Source: Sandaracinobacteroides saxicola
GTDB taxonomy: Bacteria; Pseudomonadota; Alphaproteobacteria; Sphingomonadales; Sphingomonadaceae
Reading direction: 5' to 3'
Assembly (NCBI RefSeq): GCF_014117445.1
Contig: NZ_CP059851.1
Location: 434,001-498,000 of the forward strand
DNA: 64,000 bases
In this document: piece after piece, positions 28,801-35,800 of the stretch
Numbering within the stretch: position 1 is the first letter of the stretch
Layout of the letters: each line of letters opens with the position of its first letter
Translations under genes and position numbers: made by a program
The notes under the pieces: model-generated
What the model was told of the DNA's origin: nothing
The model's input: the letters and a program-made list of their open reading frames with translations, nothing else
Databases searched by the model: none

Positions 28801-31800
28801 GACGATGTGGTGGCGATTGCCACGGCGGGCGACCTGACGGCGACGACGCTGACAGCGCTGGGCGGGGGCGACGACGGCAGCGGGCCTGTCAGGGGCGATG
28901 GCTCGGCAACGCCCGATCCGGTGCTGGGCGGCACGCTGGGGGCGCTGCCGGGCGCGTCGGTGGTGGGTCTGGCCAGCGGCACCGCGACGGTGGGCAGCGC
29001 GACGGCACCGGCGCTGGTGCGCATCGGCTCGCTGGGCGGCGCCATCGTGGTGGATGTGCTGGTGGCGGCGAGCGGCGACATCAACCTGGCGGGCAGCAGC
29101 ATCACGGCGAACGAGCTGCGCGCGGCGCGCGACGTGATCCTGCGCAGCAGCGCGGGGGATATCGCGGTCGGCACGATGGGCGCCGGCCGCAATCTGGAGT
29201 CGAACGCTTCGCAGGACCTGCTGATCGACCGGGAGGCGACCGCCGGGGGGGCGGCGACCCTGCGCGCCGGGCGCGATGTGGCGCTGGGCCGGGCGCTGGT
29301 GCCGCCGGCGCTGGCGCTGCTGACGGGCGGCGAGACGGTGTTGAATGCGGGGCGCACCCTGAGCAGCAACAGCGGGGTGAAGGCGGGAACGACGCTGACC
29401 AGCCGCAGCGGCGCGGCGACGCGGCTGACCGGGCTGGAGGCGGGCGGTGCGGCGACGCTGTCGGCGGGGACGGACATCAATCTGACGGACGTGAGCAAGG
29501 CGGGCGGGGCGCTGGCCATCACCAGCGATGCCGGCAACCTGCGGAGCGATGCCCTGGTGGGCGCGGGCGTGAGCGCGACCGCGAGCGCCGGCGCGATGAC
29601 CGTGGCGAGCGTGGACTCGAGCGCGGCGGCCAGCCTGAACGGGGCACAGGGCGTGACGGTGACGGGCGCCACCAATGCGACCGGCGCGGTGAGTGTGGGC
29701 AGCGCCAATGGCGCGATCGTGACGGGGGGCCTGAAGGGCAGTGCGGTCACGGTGAACGCGGTTGCTGACAGCGCGACGCTGGCGAGTGTCGACAGCGTCG
29801 GGGAGGCGACGCTGAGCGGTGGCGCGGGCCTGACGGTGACGGGGGCGACGACGGCGGGTGGCAATGTGTCGCTGGCGAGCAGCGCCGGCAGCATCGGCAC
29901 GGGGGCGGTGAGCGGCGGCAATGTGACGGCGAGCGCGATGGCCGGCGGCGCGCTGATCGCCAGCCTGAGCGCCACGGGCACGGCGAACGTGACGACGCGG
30001 GATGCGCTGACCCTGCAGGGGCCGGCCAATGCCGGTGGGGCGCTGACGCTGCTGAGCCAGAATGGCCCGGTCACCACCGCGGCGCTGGTCGGCAACGGGG
30101 TGAGCGTGACCTCGACGGGCGGCAGCATGCGCCTGGCGAGCGTGAATTCGGGCGGCGCGGCGACGCTGCGGGCCGGCGGCGACATCGGCGTGACGGAGGC
30201 GACGACGGCGACGGCGGCGGTGGACGTGCGCAGCGACAATGGCTCGGTGACGGCCGGCGCGGTGAGCGGCAATGGCGTGACGGTGGCCGCGCTGAATGGC
30301 GGGGCGACGCTGGCGAGCCTGGCCTCGGGCGCCAATGCGCAGGTCAGCACCGGCGGCGCGCTGGGCATCACGGGCGCGGGCAGCGCGGTGGGCACGCTGA
30401 CGCTGCTGAGCGGCAATGGCCAGGTGACGACGGGGGCGCTGGGCGGCAACGGGGTGAGCGTGACGGCGACCGGCGGCGGGATGCGGCTGGCGAGCGTGTC
30501 GTCCGGCGGCGCGGCGACCCTGCGGGCTGGCGGCGATATCAACGTGACGGACGCAACGACCGCGACGGCGGCGGTCGATGTGCTGAGCGGCAATGGTTCG
30601 GTGACGATGGGCGCGGTCGGCGGCAATGGCGTGACGGTGGCGGCGACGAACGGCGCGGTGACGCTGGCCAGCCTGGAGTCCGGCGCAGCGGCGAGCGTGG
30701 GCGCGCGTGATGCGCTGGCGGTGACGGGCGCGGCGAATGCGGTGGGCACGCTGGCGCTGCTGAGCGGCAATGGCGCCATCGGCACGGGCGCGCTTTCGGG
30801 CAATGGCGTGACGGTGACGGCGACCAATGGCTCGGCGACGCTGGCGAGCGTGAGTTCGCGCGCGGCGGCGGCGCTGAGCGCCGGTCAGGCGCTGGTGGTG
30901 ACGGGGGCCGCGGGCGCGGCGGGGACGCTGGCGCTGGTGAGTGGCAACGGATCGGTCACGACGGGGGCGCTGAGCGGCAATGGGGTGATGGTGACCGCGA
31001 ACAATGGCGGCATGACGCTGGCGAGCGTGGCATCGACCGGGGCGGCGACGCTGCGGGGCGGGCAGGCGGTGGCGGTGACCGGGGCGACGACGGCGAGCGG
31101 CGTGGCGGATATCGCCAGCAGCAACGGCTCGGTGACGACCGGTGCGGTGAGCGGCAATGGCGTGACGGTGGCGGCGGGCAACGGGTCGGCGACGCTGGCG
31201 AGCCTGGCCTCGAGCGGCAATGCCAGCGTGACCACCGGCCAGGCGCTGACGGTGACGGGTGCGGCCAGCGCGGCGGGGACGATGAGCCTGGTGAGCGCGA
31301 ACGGGGCCATCGGCGCCGGCGCGGTGAGCGGCAATGGCGTGACGGTGACGGCGACGCGGGGCGCGGCGACGCTGGCGAGCGTCGATTCGCGGGGCAGCGC
31401 GACGCTGAGCGCCGACAGCGACCTGACGGTGCGCGGCGCGACGGTGACGGCGGGCACGCTGGGCGCGACGGCAGCGAAGGGCGCGCTGGCGCTGGCGGAT
31501 GTCAACAGCGGCGGCGAGGTGACGCTGGCGGCGACGGCGGGCAATGCCACGGTCGCGGGCATCAGCCGGGCGCCGAAGGTGACGCTGACCGCGGGCGGCA
31601 CGGCGGCGGTGGATGGCGCGGTGACTGTTGCCGGCGACTATCTGGTGACGGCGTCCAGCATCCGGCTGGGCAGCGTGGGCGGACGGCAGTCGATCGGCGG
31701 CAAGGCCGAGCTGAAATCGGCGAGCATCGCGCTGGGCGGGTCGCACACGCTGGCGGTGACGGGACCGGTGCTGCTGGGGGTGACGGGCAATGCCGCGGGG

Positions 31801-32856
31801 GTTTCGCTGGGCGATGGCGATGGCGCGCCGTCGGGCGCGGACCGCTATCGGCTGACGACGGCGGACCTCGCCAAGATCAGCACGCCGACGCTGGAGATCG
31901 ATGCCGGGGCGAAGCGGTTCGACATCGGCGACGCGGCGTTCGCCAACATCGGCCGGTCGGTGGGGCTGAAGACCACGGGCGACATCCGGGTGGCGGGGAC
32001 GTTGCAGTTCGCGACCGCGCAGGGCGGCCAGGCGCGGGTGCTGACGATGGGCGGCAGTGCCGGTGGCGCCGATCTCGACCGCAGCACGGCGACGGCGCGC
32101 AGCATCGAGGTGACGGCGCGCAACACGCTGGACAACAGCGCGACCAGCGGCACGGGCGGGCAGATCCTGGCCGGCGGTTCGGTGGTGCAGCTGCGCGGCA
32201 ACTTCATCGCGCTGGGGCAGCGGCCGTCGCCCGATGGCGGCATTCCGTTCATCGATGCGTTGCTGCTGGGGGCGGCGCCGCTGACGGCGGACCAGGTGCG
32301 CGGGCAATATCTGTCGAACCCGGGCTCCACGCTCTATACCGCGATCCGGCCCTATGTGCGGCAGGCGCCGACGCCGCAGGCGATCGTGCGCGCCGACCGG
32401 CTGGTGCTGGCGGTGGGGCAGTGGGCGCTCATTCAGAACACCGGCCTGGCGGCGCAGCCGGGCGGCGGGGTGGAGGTGGGATCGATCCAGCTGAACAAGG
32501 TGGCGGGCGCGGCGGCGCCGGACCCGGCGGTGGCGGTATTCGGCTCGCTGGCGAATACGGTCGGCATCGCCTCGGCCTTGAGGATTTCGCCGGAGCAACT
32601 GGATGGCATCAGCCCGAACAATGTGCGGATCAACGGCTGCGTGGCGCTGTCGACGGCGGGCTGCATCCAGTCCGCGGTGACCATCCCGACGATCCGCCTG
32701 ACCGACCCGAGCAAGGTGCTGGTGGTGAGCAACGCGCCCGACCTGATCATGTCGGTGGACCTGTTCACCGGATCGAGCAACGAATCGCTGTGGCGGGATG
32801 CCAATGAGGAACCGGCGCCGATCGAGGAAAAGCGCGAAGAGGAGCGGCGGCCATGA
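16861..32856 (+). CDS. Giant TpsA exoprotein, filamentous-haemagglutinin-like beta-helix fibre
   Basis: 5331 aa, the largest gene in the window. A signal peptide (about residues 1-30) is followed by the TPS secretion domain (about 35-260), including VNWGSFNIDAGNTVRFVQ and the NEAGLSF equivalent of the NPNGL motif. The body is Gly/Ala/Thr/Val-rich and organised in long repeats (about 190, 131-133 and 59 residues) that predict a right-handed beta-helix. Only three Cys are evident, one mid-protein and two near the end. The C-terminal 350 residues are non-repetitive, with an acidic/basic tail (EEPAPIEEKREEERR). No pretoxin motif or recognisable toxin domain is seen, so an adhesin or matrix fibre is more likely than a contact-inhibition toxin. 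The ATG at 16861 with GAGGGGAAG ahead is preferred over an upstream GTG. The stop overlaps the CHAT start. Confidence 0.93.
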   Translation: MGKDTSIRMRLLAGAGLAALLATPGMTQMPTGGVVQSGTITSSVADGGLDPELGGGTGALLSGDPTKTLFTMTLPTGTTSASVNWGSFNIDAGNTVRFVQADNAAFAVLNRVTGGNPTTIAGTLSGNPAGAVGAKGTIFVLNEAGLSFAGSARVTNLTGLVVSSLAVDLGADDAGFAALAGDLEAAGATVRFNGAGTAAVSVANGAELTVEGVLLMVAPKVDTAGLLSASGDAGFVVAQDTTVQLNKTSLINVKIDAGTALADGAVLLGGTVGGNKVYAAVASEADVAAALLNVSGAVTATSASSGENGIILSAGRDVGTAVTVTAGATTDGLGDVSVSGGLTAGVTDVAVLGNRAVTLGNASTVGGAALAFDAATALTLGGGLTATGDIVATGASVALGGTNAVTQAAAGRVSVTAGGGAVTVGAGGVTLRANSGDVDDGVNRGLTLSATAGIGSGGTLVLRAGTSGADGRTVTVTAGDAAAVTLGNVTGGTLALDASTPGALGDVSLGVVNTRAAVSVANAGAIAVTGVTSQTAGITLNAGTTLNAGALTATTAGAAIDLDAGGSATLTGDIAAGGTLNVNAVGVALGGAVARTMAAAGLVDVNAGTGALTVGAGGVTLRSNSGNVDRAGDADVRSITLATGGAIGGGGALSLVTGNAATNVRNISVTGGSGAAITLGDIVVDGLTVGPTDAGNVTLGDIDAQSSVELVSGAALVVGNVTSAIGDIGLFGATGVTTGALSATALSQSIVVQANGGAVIVDGDVTTGTNFTVTGDSVRLGGAGAVTQAAGGLVNVTADVGAVTVGAGGVLLRANSGDLADGTDRSLTIGAATGIGGGGVLTLRAGTSGADGRAVTLTGGSAGVVALGDVTGGTLAIDSGTPGQLGTISAGALDVRGAIAIANAGSIALGSAVSQTAGIKLDAGTTLSAGALTATSVGAAIDLDAGGAATLADSIAAGGALTIDSNGLTLGTSGATRTVTAGTSATINAGTGVTARGVLTIDAVGALGVTGAIGHNDTLTLEGVSVSVGAISRTGDAPTGTGDLIINATAGNVSAGAVAARRDAVLSASGATSDLSVGGVASGGRTGLSAGRDVTVTGAVTTGVDGFDVTAGRAAAVRGAVTAVGDYRVDAQSVALGAAGGVTQAATGRVAVTASAGDVTVGAGGVTLRSNSGNLADGSDRTLAVSATGSVGTGGLLALSSGLASNASGRLMTVRAGDTETITLGNATGGSLEVAASAGATGDVALGVVTVREALTVVSGGALDIGGASSRLGAISLTGAGAVTAGGLSTLADGQGIIVDAGGAAARVTGDVSSGADLAILGSTVTLGGASAVTQAARGKVTVTAATGVVDAGAGGVTLQSNSGNLVDGTDRTLSLSAAGAIGSSGLIGLVAGNADASGRGITVTGVTGATIRLGDVTGGTLTMLPADSGAVTLGQLTLNSIIDINVGTLSVGGASSTTGGVSLVASLGDLVVGKDQADSGLVKSAAGSDVLMRATAGAVTVLANVDSGNLLTVRAGSGDVTLGRAATTVLQVAAGVTVEAPRAIIGRGALTLQSGEGTAIALTAGTVAPVGGRTLDFGADTRLVGGALLPGGAGGTGDVFVVQGGAASGLRFGRVDARGFVGSTDGVSAASSDGLLASVGAFDTGVVTTQEGLTLSAGSDLTMAGAVVLGRGAVRTPGVTADDNLTLTASAGGLSVSGALQNRALDTQGGDIGLSAANALSFGTIAARRDLAITSTGAGVTVAAARAGRTLTLSGRTVNATLAAAGVSVSATATAGGATVGQGTTTGKKLLDDLSGFGVVDALLPGADVTVSATGNALLTSGNAVAGISVTSSGGGATVGNGVARDFVTANAAGAAAVNGATVTAGGASATGASATVANFTVSGSATANSGAGAARVVGGTAGGDVVARSSAGGDASVRAQAGGSVLVATSGVASVNISTAVTGSIVVRGGSVQSEGALSAGNDIILLASGSVTASGSMITTASGSDAAAVDALTGLAPLDPFGGPAVTGVGGSQVIARGTGPVTLSGSVSAFDDYRVRGGGVALGTAGFLLEQLARGAVVIEGGAGGVALRGSGGVLLSNAGGLRTGAAGALAITSTGSVDDGAGARSRAAVRAATATGQAQGVQPGVTLAVDAGCGGNLRLGSVTGGDIVASAPGAIDLGTVRTTSRVAVSGVGPVFPDTATITIDSLVVTATDVSGFVAQDSTLIAGNGVTLGSAAAFNGGRIAGLALRANGGAVTLNSAPGSTNDIAQLTLESQSGAVSATGVAAGVIELAGRQGGSSVSGVALTADGDIVASGPTVTLGSVTSLNGNIRVGATGLASVAAAGGQSASAANGRLQLSGGSVLLGNAAARTIVVSAPAVTLASGAALAAGDDLLLVSGGAVDLGSATLSAGPGADAQGGNDGVGLTGTTLTLVSGSGYGAGAQVLQLNDAVALDPLSGQAVTQFGGNNVTVIAGAALTSTGATLAAARDVRLAAGGGLTAGAVGAGRDLILTAGRSQAGTLTTSGALSAGGNAILLNGNGGIVAGGGSIKTTGANPGLAAPRDLTGAGLVDPVSGGAIVGLSGRDVVLAASGAVTLPTASATVAGSLRAFSAGAVTAGAGALTVADSLLVRGASVDLGGAVTAGGDIVLLALAGNARSVGTLTTSGAAAGLSPLVDLAGAAVALPGEGALTRTGGGSVLVAATGLATVGGDVSAAGRYTVQGRNGVSLAGSQAARRDVLVEASLTANPASVTLADGMVLASNSDGAGAGEGLVLRLGNGDVNAANATLRAGRSVGETLANQGNVVLAAAQADGVRAVAIGTLDSANAALVARDAFAVTTALVDGGLALTSTNGAVSLGSVSVGSGVPLMSAAELAAIDLSLKGAAGATLGGTLSDGRLRDITLVASAGNAAITGRASARDDIAVVAQAGTASAATLALQGAASDSEGGDSGAALRDAQGQVANDPTGGGALVGLDGRNLVVVGANGASVGVAEAGTGVNRLRVQTQDGAATLTTADAAAGSRPQVILVASGTGDATATTARSDGSLTVRGVNATLVTGEAAGAILVDAAAAATVTEARAGTTLDVRGGTLVEVASGSAGGDVLLAGGGVSAGTIGAGNDIVATGGGMGLADLSAGRDILVDASGAVTLTRGVAGRDLMLTAASGDLGLSGGLVSAVRVLSATTTGALNVGLASGGTVVLDSGTVATVADVTAGTTLDILGDTAIVLTTGDAGTTATLTGGSVDVTTLTAGEDAVIGGSTLTLARVEAGRDLLVSASGAATLTRGTAGRDLILTAASANLGADVVSAVGALSATTTGALTVGVASGGTVLLDSGTIATIADVTAGTTLDIVGDTAIVLTQGNAGTTATLAGGTVDVTTLTAGQDALIGGSTLTLASVEAGRDLLVNASGAATMTRGTAGRDLTLTAASADLGTGGGLVSAVRALSATTIGALTVGTATGGTVVLDSGTVATVADVTAATTLDIRGDTAVLLTNGSAGTTATLSGGTVDVTTLTAGEDAVIGGSALTLARVEAGRDLLVTATGAATLTRGTAGRDLTLTAASANLGADLVTAVGALSATTTGALTVGTATGGTVLLDSGTVATVTDVTAGTTLGISGDGSVVLTRGVSGTVATLSGGTVNVAELRAGTDGVIGGSVVTLADVRAGQDLAISASDAALVTRAGAARDLTVSAGSARLGMDAGRVAAGRDLRATITSGVMVGDAGAGRAMALSGATLEAATLRAGDSINATATAGGATVTNATVDGRRLLADLSGPDGASVADGNVRSVTVGASGLATVTAATAVRSVTVTGSAVTVGTAFGNVGDASVSDGDLVLTANAGTVSLVDGRARDVAMTASGDVLVDPVTATRDVIVSAGGLADIDTGTAGQDLRITAGRISSTDLSAGRDVAMTANAGDITLGRLAAGQDMALSASGAVTAATLGAGRDLRVQGGSVDVATADAGRDLLLDAAGLLKLTTGTAVRDANLVGGSVTLGTVSAGDDVVAIATAGDLTATTLTALGGGDDGSGPVRGDGSATPDPVLGGTLGALPGASVVGLASGTATVGSATAPALVRIGSLGGAIVVDVLVAASGDINLAGSSITANELRAARDVILRSSAGDIAVGTMGAGRNLESNASQDLLIDREATAGGAATLRAGRDVALGRALVPPALALLTGGETVLNAGRTLSSNSGVKAGTTLTSRSGAATRLTGLEAGGAATLSAGTDINLTDVSKAGGALAITSDAGNLRSDALVGAGVSATASAGAMTVASVDSSAAASLNGAQGVTVTGATNATGAVSVGSANGAIVTGGLKGSAVTVNAVADSATLASVDSVGEATLSGGAGLTVTGATTAGGNVSLASSAGSIGTGAVSGGNVTASAMAGGALIASLSATGTANVTTRDALTLQGPANAGGALTLLSQNGPVTTAALVGNGVSVTSTGGSMRLASVNSGGAATLRAGGDIGVTEATTATAAVDVRSDNGSVTAGAVSGNGVTVAALNGGATLASLASGANAQVSTGGALGITGAGSAVGTLTLLSGNGQVTTGALGGNGVSVTATGGGMRLASVSSGGAATLRAGGDINVTDATTATAAVDVLSGNGSVTMGAVGGNGVTVAATNGAVTLASLESGAAASVGARDALAVTGAANAVGTLALLSGNGAIGTGALSGNGVTVTATNGSATLASVSSRAAAALSAGQALVVTGAAGAAGTLALVSGNGSVTTGALSGNGVMVTANNGGMTLASVASTGAATLRGGQAVAVTGATTASGVADIASSNGSVTTGAVSGNGVTVAAGNGSATLASLASSGNASVTTGQALTVTGAASAAGTMSLVSANGAIGAGAVSGNGVTVTATRGAATLASVDSRGSATLSADSDLTVRGATVTAGTLGATAAKGALALADVNSGGEVTLAATAGNATVAGISRAPKVTLTAGGTAAVDGAVTVAGDYLVTASSIRLGSVGGRQSIGGKAELKSASIALGGSHTLAVTGPVLLGVTGNAAGVSLGDGDGAPSGADRYRLTTADLAKISTPTLEIDAGAKRFDIGDAAFANIGRSVGLKTTGDIRVAGTLQFATAQGGQARVLTMGGSAGGADLDRSTATARSIEVTARNTLDNSATSGTGGQILAGGSVVQLRGNFIALGQRPSPDGGIPFIDALLLGAAPLTADQVRGQYLSNPGSTLYTAIRPYVRQAPTPQAIVRADRLVLAVGQWALIQNTGLAAQPGGGVEVGSIQLNKVAGAAAPDPAVAVFGSLANTVGIASALRISPEQLDGISPNNVRINGCVALSTAGCIQSAVTIPTIRLTDPSKVLVVSNAPDLIMSVDLFTGSSNESLWRDANEEPAPIEEKREEERRP
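18040..21160 (+). repeat. Repeat family A in TpsA, about 190 residues per unit
   Basis: Five units carry the anchor GAGGVxLRxNSGN/D. The Asn codon of the anchor occurs at 18160, 18730, 19303, 20371 and 20944, giving spacings of 570, 573, 1068 and 573 nt. Units also share VTQAA, a GRxxTVT segment, LGDVTGGTL and an AxDLDAGG segment. The long third interval carries diverged or inserted sequence. Confidence 0.85.
26220..27800 (+). repeat. Repeat family B in TpsA, four units of 131-133 residues
   Basis: Four tandem units with anchor (A/T)DVTAGTTL start near 26437, 26830, 27229 and 27622, spaced 393, 399 and 393 nt. Each unit runs AGRDLxLTAAS, VGALSATTTGALTVG, LDSGTVATVADVTAGTTL, GDTAIVLT, TATLxGGTVDVTTLTAGEDAVIGGS and VEAGRDLLV. 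The third and fourth are the most alike. Confidence 0.9.
29737..31510 (+). repeat. Repeat family C in TpsA, 59 residues (177 nt) per unit
   Basis: The anchor G-N-G-V-(T/S)-V starts at 30091, 30268, 30445, 30622, 30799, 30976, 31153 and 31330: exactly 177 nt each time. Two looser units precede, at 29737 and 29917. Each unit has GSATLASVxS, a short AxLxAGQALxVTGA segment and LALxSGNGxxxTGA. The fixed length implies recent tandem expansion or strong structural constraint, with three beta-helix turns of about 20 residues per unit. Confidence 0.92.
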
Positions 32857-35800
32857 GGGGAATGCGTCGGCACTGGCTGGGGGCGATGCTGCTGGCGGGC
32901 GCGGCGCTGCCGGCGGTGGCCGCGGCGCCGTTGCCGGACAGTTTCGACCTGGGGCGCGGGCCGCAGGGGGAATTGTGCCGCGCCGACCGCATCTGGTCCG
33001 ACCCGGCGGCGAGCGGCATGTTCGACCGGGTCTATGGCGTGCGCTGTCGCGGCTGGACGGATACCGGATCGGTGGGACGGCTGTTCCTGGTGACGGCGGG
33101 GGCGAAGGCGAGCGCGGCGGTGGCGGCGCAACAGGACGCGCGGATGAGCTGTGGCGCGCCGGCGGCGGTGACTGTGGAGCGGCTGGGCCGGGGCGAGGGG
33201 CGGCGCTGCCTGGAGCGCGAGGCCGGCTATGACGCGGTGGCGGTGAGCATCCCGCGCGGCAAGCAGCTGCTGGTGGTGGAGGGGCTGGGGCGGTTCCTGC
33301 CCAATCTGCTGGCGGGTGCCAGGGCAATGGCGGGCGTGGGCAAGGTTCCGACCGGGGCCGAGTTGCCGAAGGCGACGATCGACCTGGGCGCGGCGCCGGC
33401 GCCGGCGGCGGGTGCGCTGGCAGGGGCGCGGACGCTCGACCGCGAGGCACTGGACGGGCGCAAGGTGGAGGTGCTGGATTACAGCATCCGCGGCCAGCAC
33501 AGCGAGGCGCGGGAGATCGTGACGCGTTACCTGGCACGGTTGCCGGCGGATGTGCCGGTGGGCGACCGGATCGAATTCACGCTGGATGCGGCGCTGTCGG
33601 AATCAAACCTGGGCTATGGCGACATCGCCGGCGCCTATCTGGACCGGGCGGCGACGCTGCTGGCGGGGCCGGACGCGCCGCGAGGGAGCCTGGCGGAGGA
33701 ATTGCGCACCAAGCTGGCGGTCTATCGCGCGGTCGATGCGCTCAACCGGCGCGATTTCGCCAATGCCGCGACGCTGGCGAGCGCGGCGCTGGCGCTCGAT
33801 CCGAGCGCCGGGGCGGAGGTGGCGGGCGGTGGCCCGTTGCAGGACCCGTTCCTGTTGCGGCAGATCAACAATGCCGGCGGCAGCCGCTCGCTGACGGCGC
33901 GCGACACCAGCTGGGTGCGGCCGTTGATCCTGCGGGCGCAGACGCTGTATGTCCGCGGCGCGGCACTGCGGGCGCAGGGGCAGTTCCAGGAGGCGCAGGA
34001 GGTGCTGCGCCAGGCCGAGCGGCTGATGCAGCGTTTCGACGACAGCGGGCTGGAGCTGTCGAACCTGCTGTGGCTGCGGAGCGGCGTGGCGGCGGAACAG
34101 GGGCGGGTGGCGATGCGGCTGAAACAGCCGGCGGAGGCGCGGGCGGCCTTTGCCCGGGCGGCGAGCGTGCTGGAGCGGTCGTCGGTCTATGCCGACACGC
34201 CGCTGGTGGCGCAGCGGCGGATCGAATATGCCAACGCCCTGCTGGCGGTGGGTGACGGGGCGGCGGCGCGCAAGGAGTTCGACCAGGCGGTGGCGGTGCT
34301 GCGCGCCAATGGCCCGTCGGCATCGGCGGGGATCACCGGGCTGGACGGCTATTTCGGGTTGCTGGCGGCGGAGATCGCCAGGGGCGGCGCGGGCGCGGAG
34401 CCGGCGAAGGCGACCTTCTTTGAAGCGTCGCAGCTGATCAGCCCGCCGGCGGTGGCGACGCAGATCGCGCAACTGCAGAAGATTTTCGAGAGCGGATCGA
34501 GCGACGCGGCGGTGCGCGCGAAGGCGTTGCAGGATCTGGACCGCGACGCGCGGGCGATCGCGACGCGGCTGTCGACGCTGCCGCCGTCGGCGACGCGGGA
34601 CCGGGCGGCGCTGGAGGCCGAGCTGGGGCAGGTGGAGGCGCGCGCGGCGCAGGTGCGCAGCGAGCTGGCGGGCGACCAGCAGTTCCAGCAGGCGGCGGAA
34701 TCGGTGGTGACGCTGACCGAGCTGAAGAATGCGCTGGCGCCGAACGAGGCCTATCTGAAACTGCTGTCGCTGGCGCAGGCGAGCTATGCCATCGTGGTGC
34801 GGCGCGAGGGAGTGGCGGTTTACGCGACCACGCCGGGGACGGCGGGACTGGCGAAGCTGGCGGCGACGGTGCGGCAGTCCATCGATGGCACGGTGGCGGC
34901 CGATGGCCGGGTGATCCCCCTGGTCTATGATGTGGAGAGCGCGTTCGCGCTGAAGGAGGCGCTGCTGGGGCCGGCGGACAGCCTGTTGAACGGCGCGACG
35001 ACGCTGGTGACCGAGCCGTCGGGGCCGATGACGCAGCTGCCGTTCGGGGTGCTGGTGGCGGACAAGGCGAGTGTCGATGCCTTTGCCGAGAGCGTGAAGC
35101 TGAACAGCCGGGATTATTCCAGGGTGCGCTTCGTGGCGGGGGCCTATCGCATCGATACCGCGGTGTCGCCGCGGTCCTTCGTGATCGGCCGGACGCAGAC
35201 GCCGACGCGGGCGCAGTACAGCTATCTGGGGCTGGGCAACCATGCCCGGCCGACGCCGACCGAGCTGGCGGCGCTGCCCAACCGCGGGGCCTTCGCCGGG
35301 CGGTGCGCGGTGCGCGCGGATGCGCTGCGCGCCGGGTTCGCGGCGATGAAGTCGATCGGGGCGGCCGAGCTGGCGACGGCGGCGAAGGTGATGGGGGCGG
35401 ACGCCAAGGTGGTGCAGCAGGACGCCTTCACCGACAGCGCGCTGGATGACGGCAAGGGACTGGGCGGCACGCTGCGCGATTTCGCGGTGGTGCACTTCGC
35501 GACGCACGGGCTGAAGGAGGGCGAGCTGGATTGCGACAGCCCGCCGGCGCTGATCACCTCGATCGCGGAGACGGGCGATTCGGACGGGCTGCTGAGTTTC
35601 GAGGAGATCGCCGGGCTGAGCATGGACGCCAACCTGGTGGTGCTGTCGGCGTGCAACACGGCGGCGCAGACGACGGCATCGCGGGCCAGCGGATCCGGGT
35701 TCCGGGCGCGGCCGGGGCAGGCGGCGACGCTGAACGGCCTGGTCCGTGCCTTCCTGGTGGCGGGCAGCCGCGCCGTGCTGACGACGCACTGGGCGATCCC

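Noticed and set aside
29737-31510. Regular 177-nt spacing considered as a CRISPR array or satellite DNA
   Set aside because: The units are translated in one frame, diverged in sequence and far longer than CRISPR repeats; no cas genes are present.
16861-32856. TpsA as a CdiA-type contact-dependent growth-inhibition toxin
   Set aside because: No pretoxin motif, no toxin-like C-terminus and no small immunity gene follow; the next gene is a 1054-aa CHAT protein.
17691-33537. Very long open frames on the minus strand opposite tpsA, up to about 2400 codons
   Set aside because: They are compositional shadows of a GC-rich Gly/Ala/Thr/Val repeat gene: low-complexity Pro/Ser/Ala or Arg/His protein, no ribosome sites and no domains. 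The plus-strand frame has a signal peptide, TPS domain and matching partner gene.
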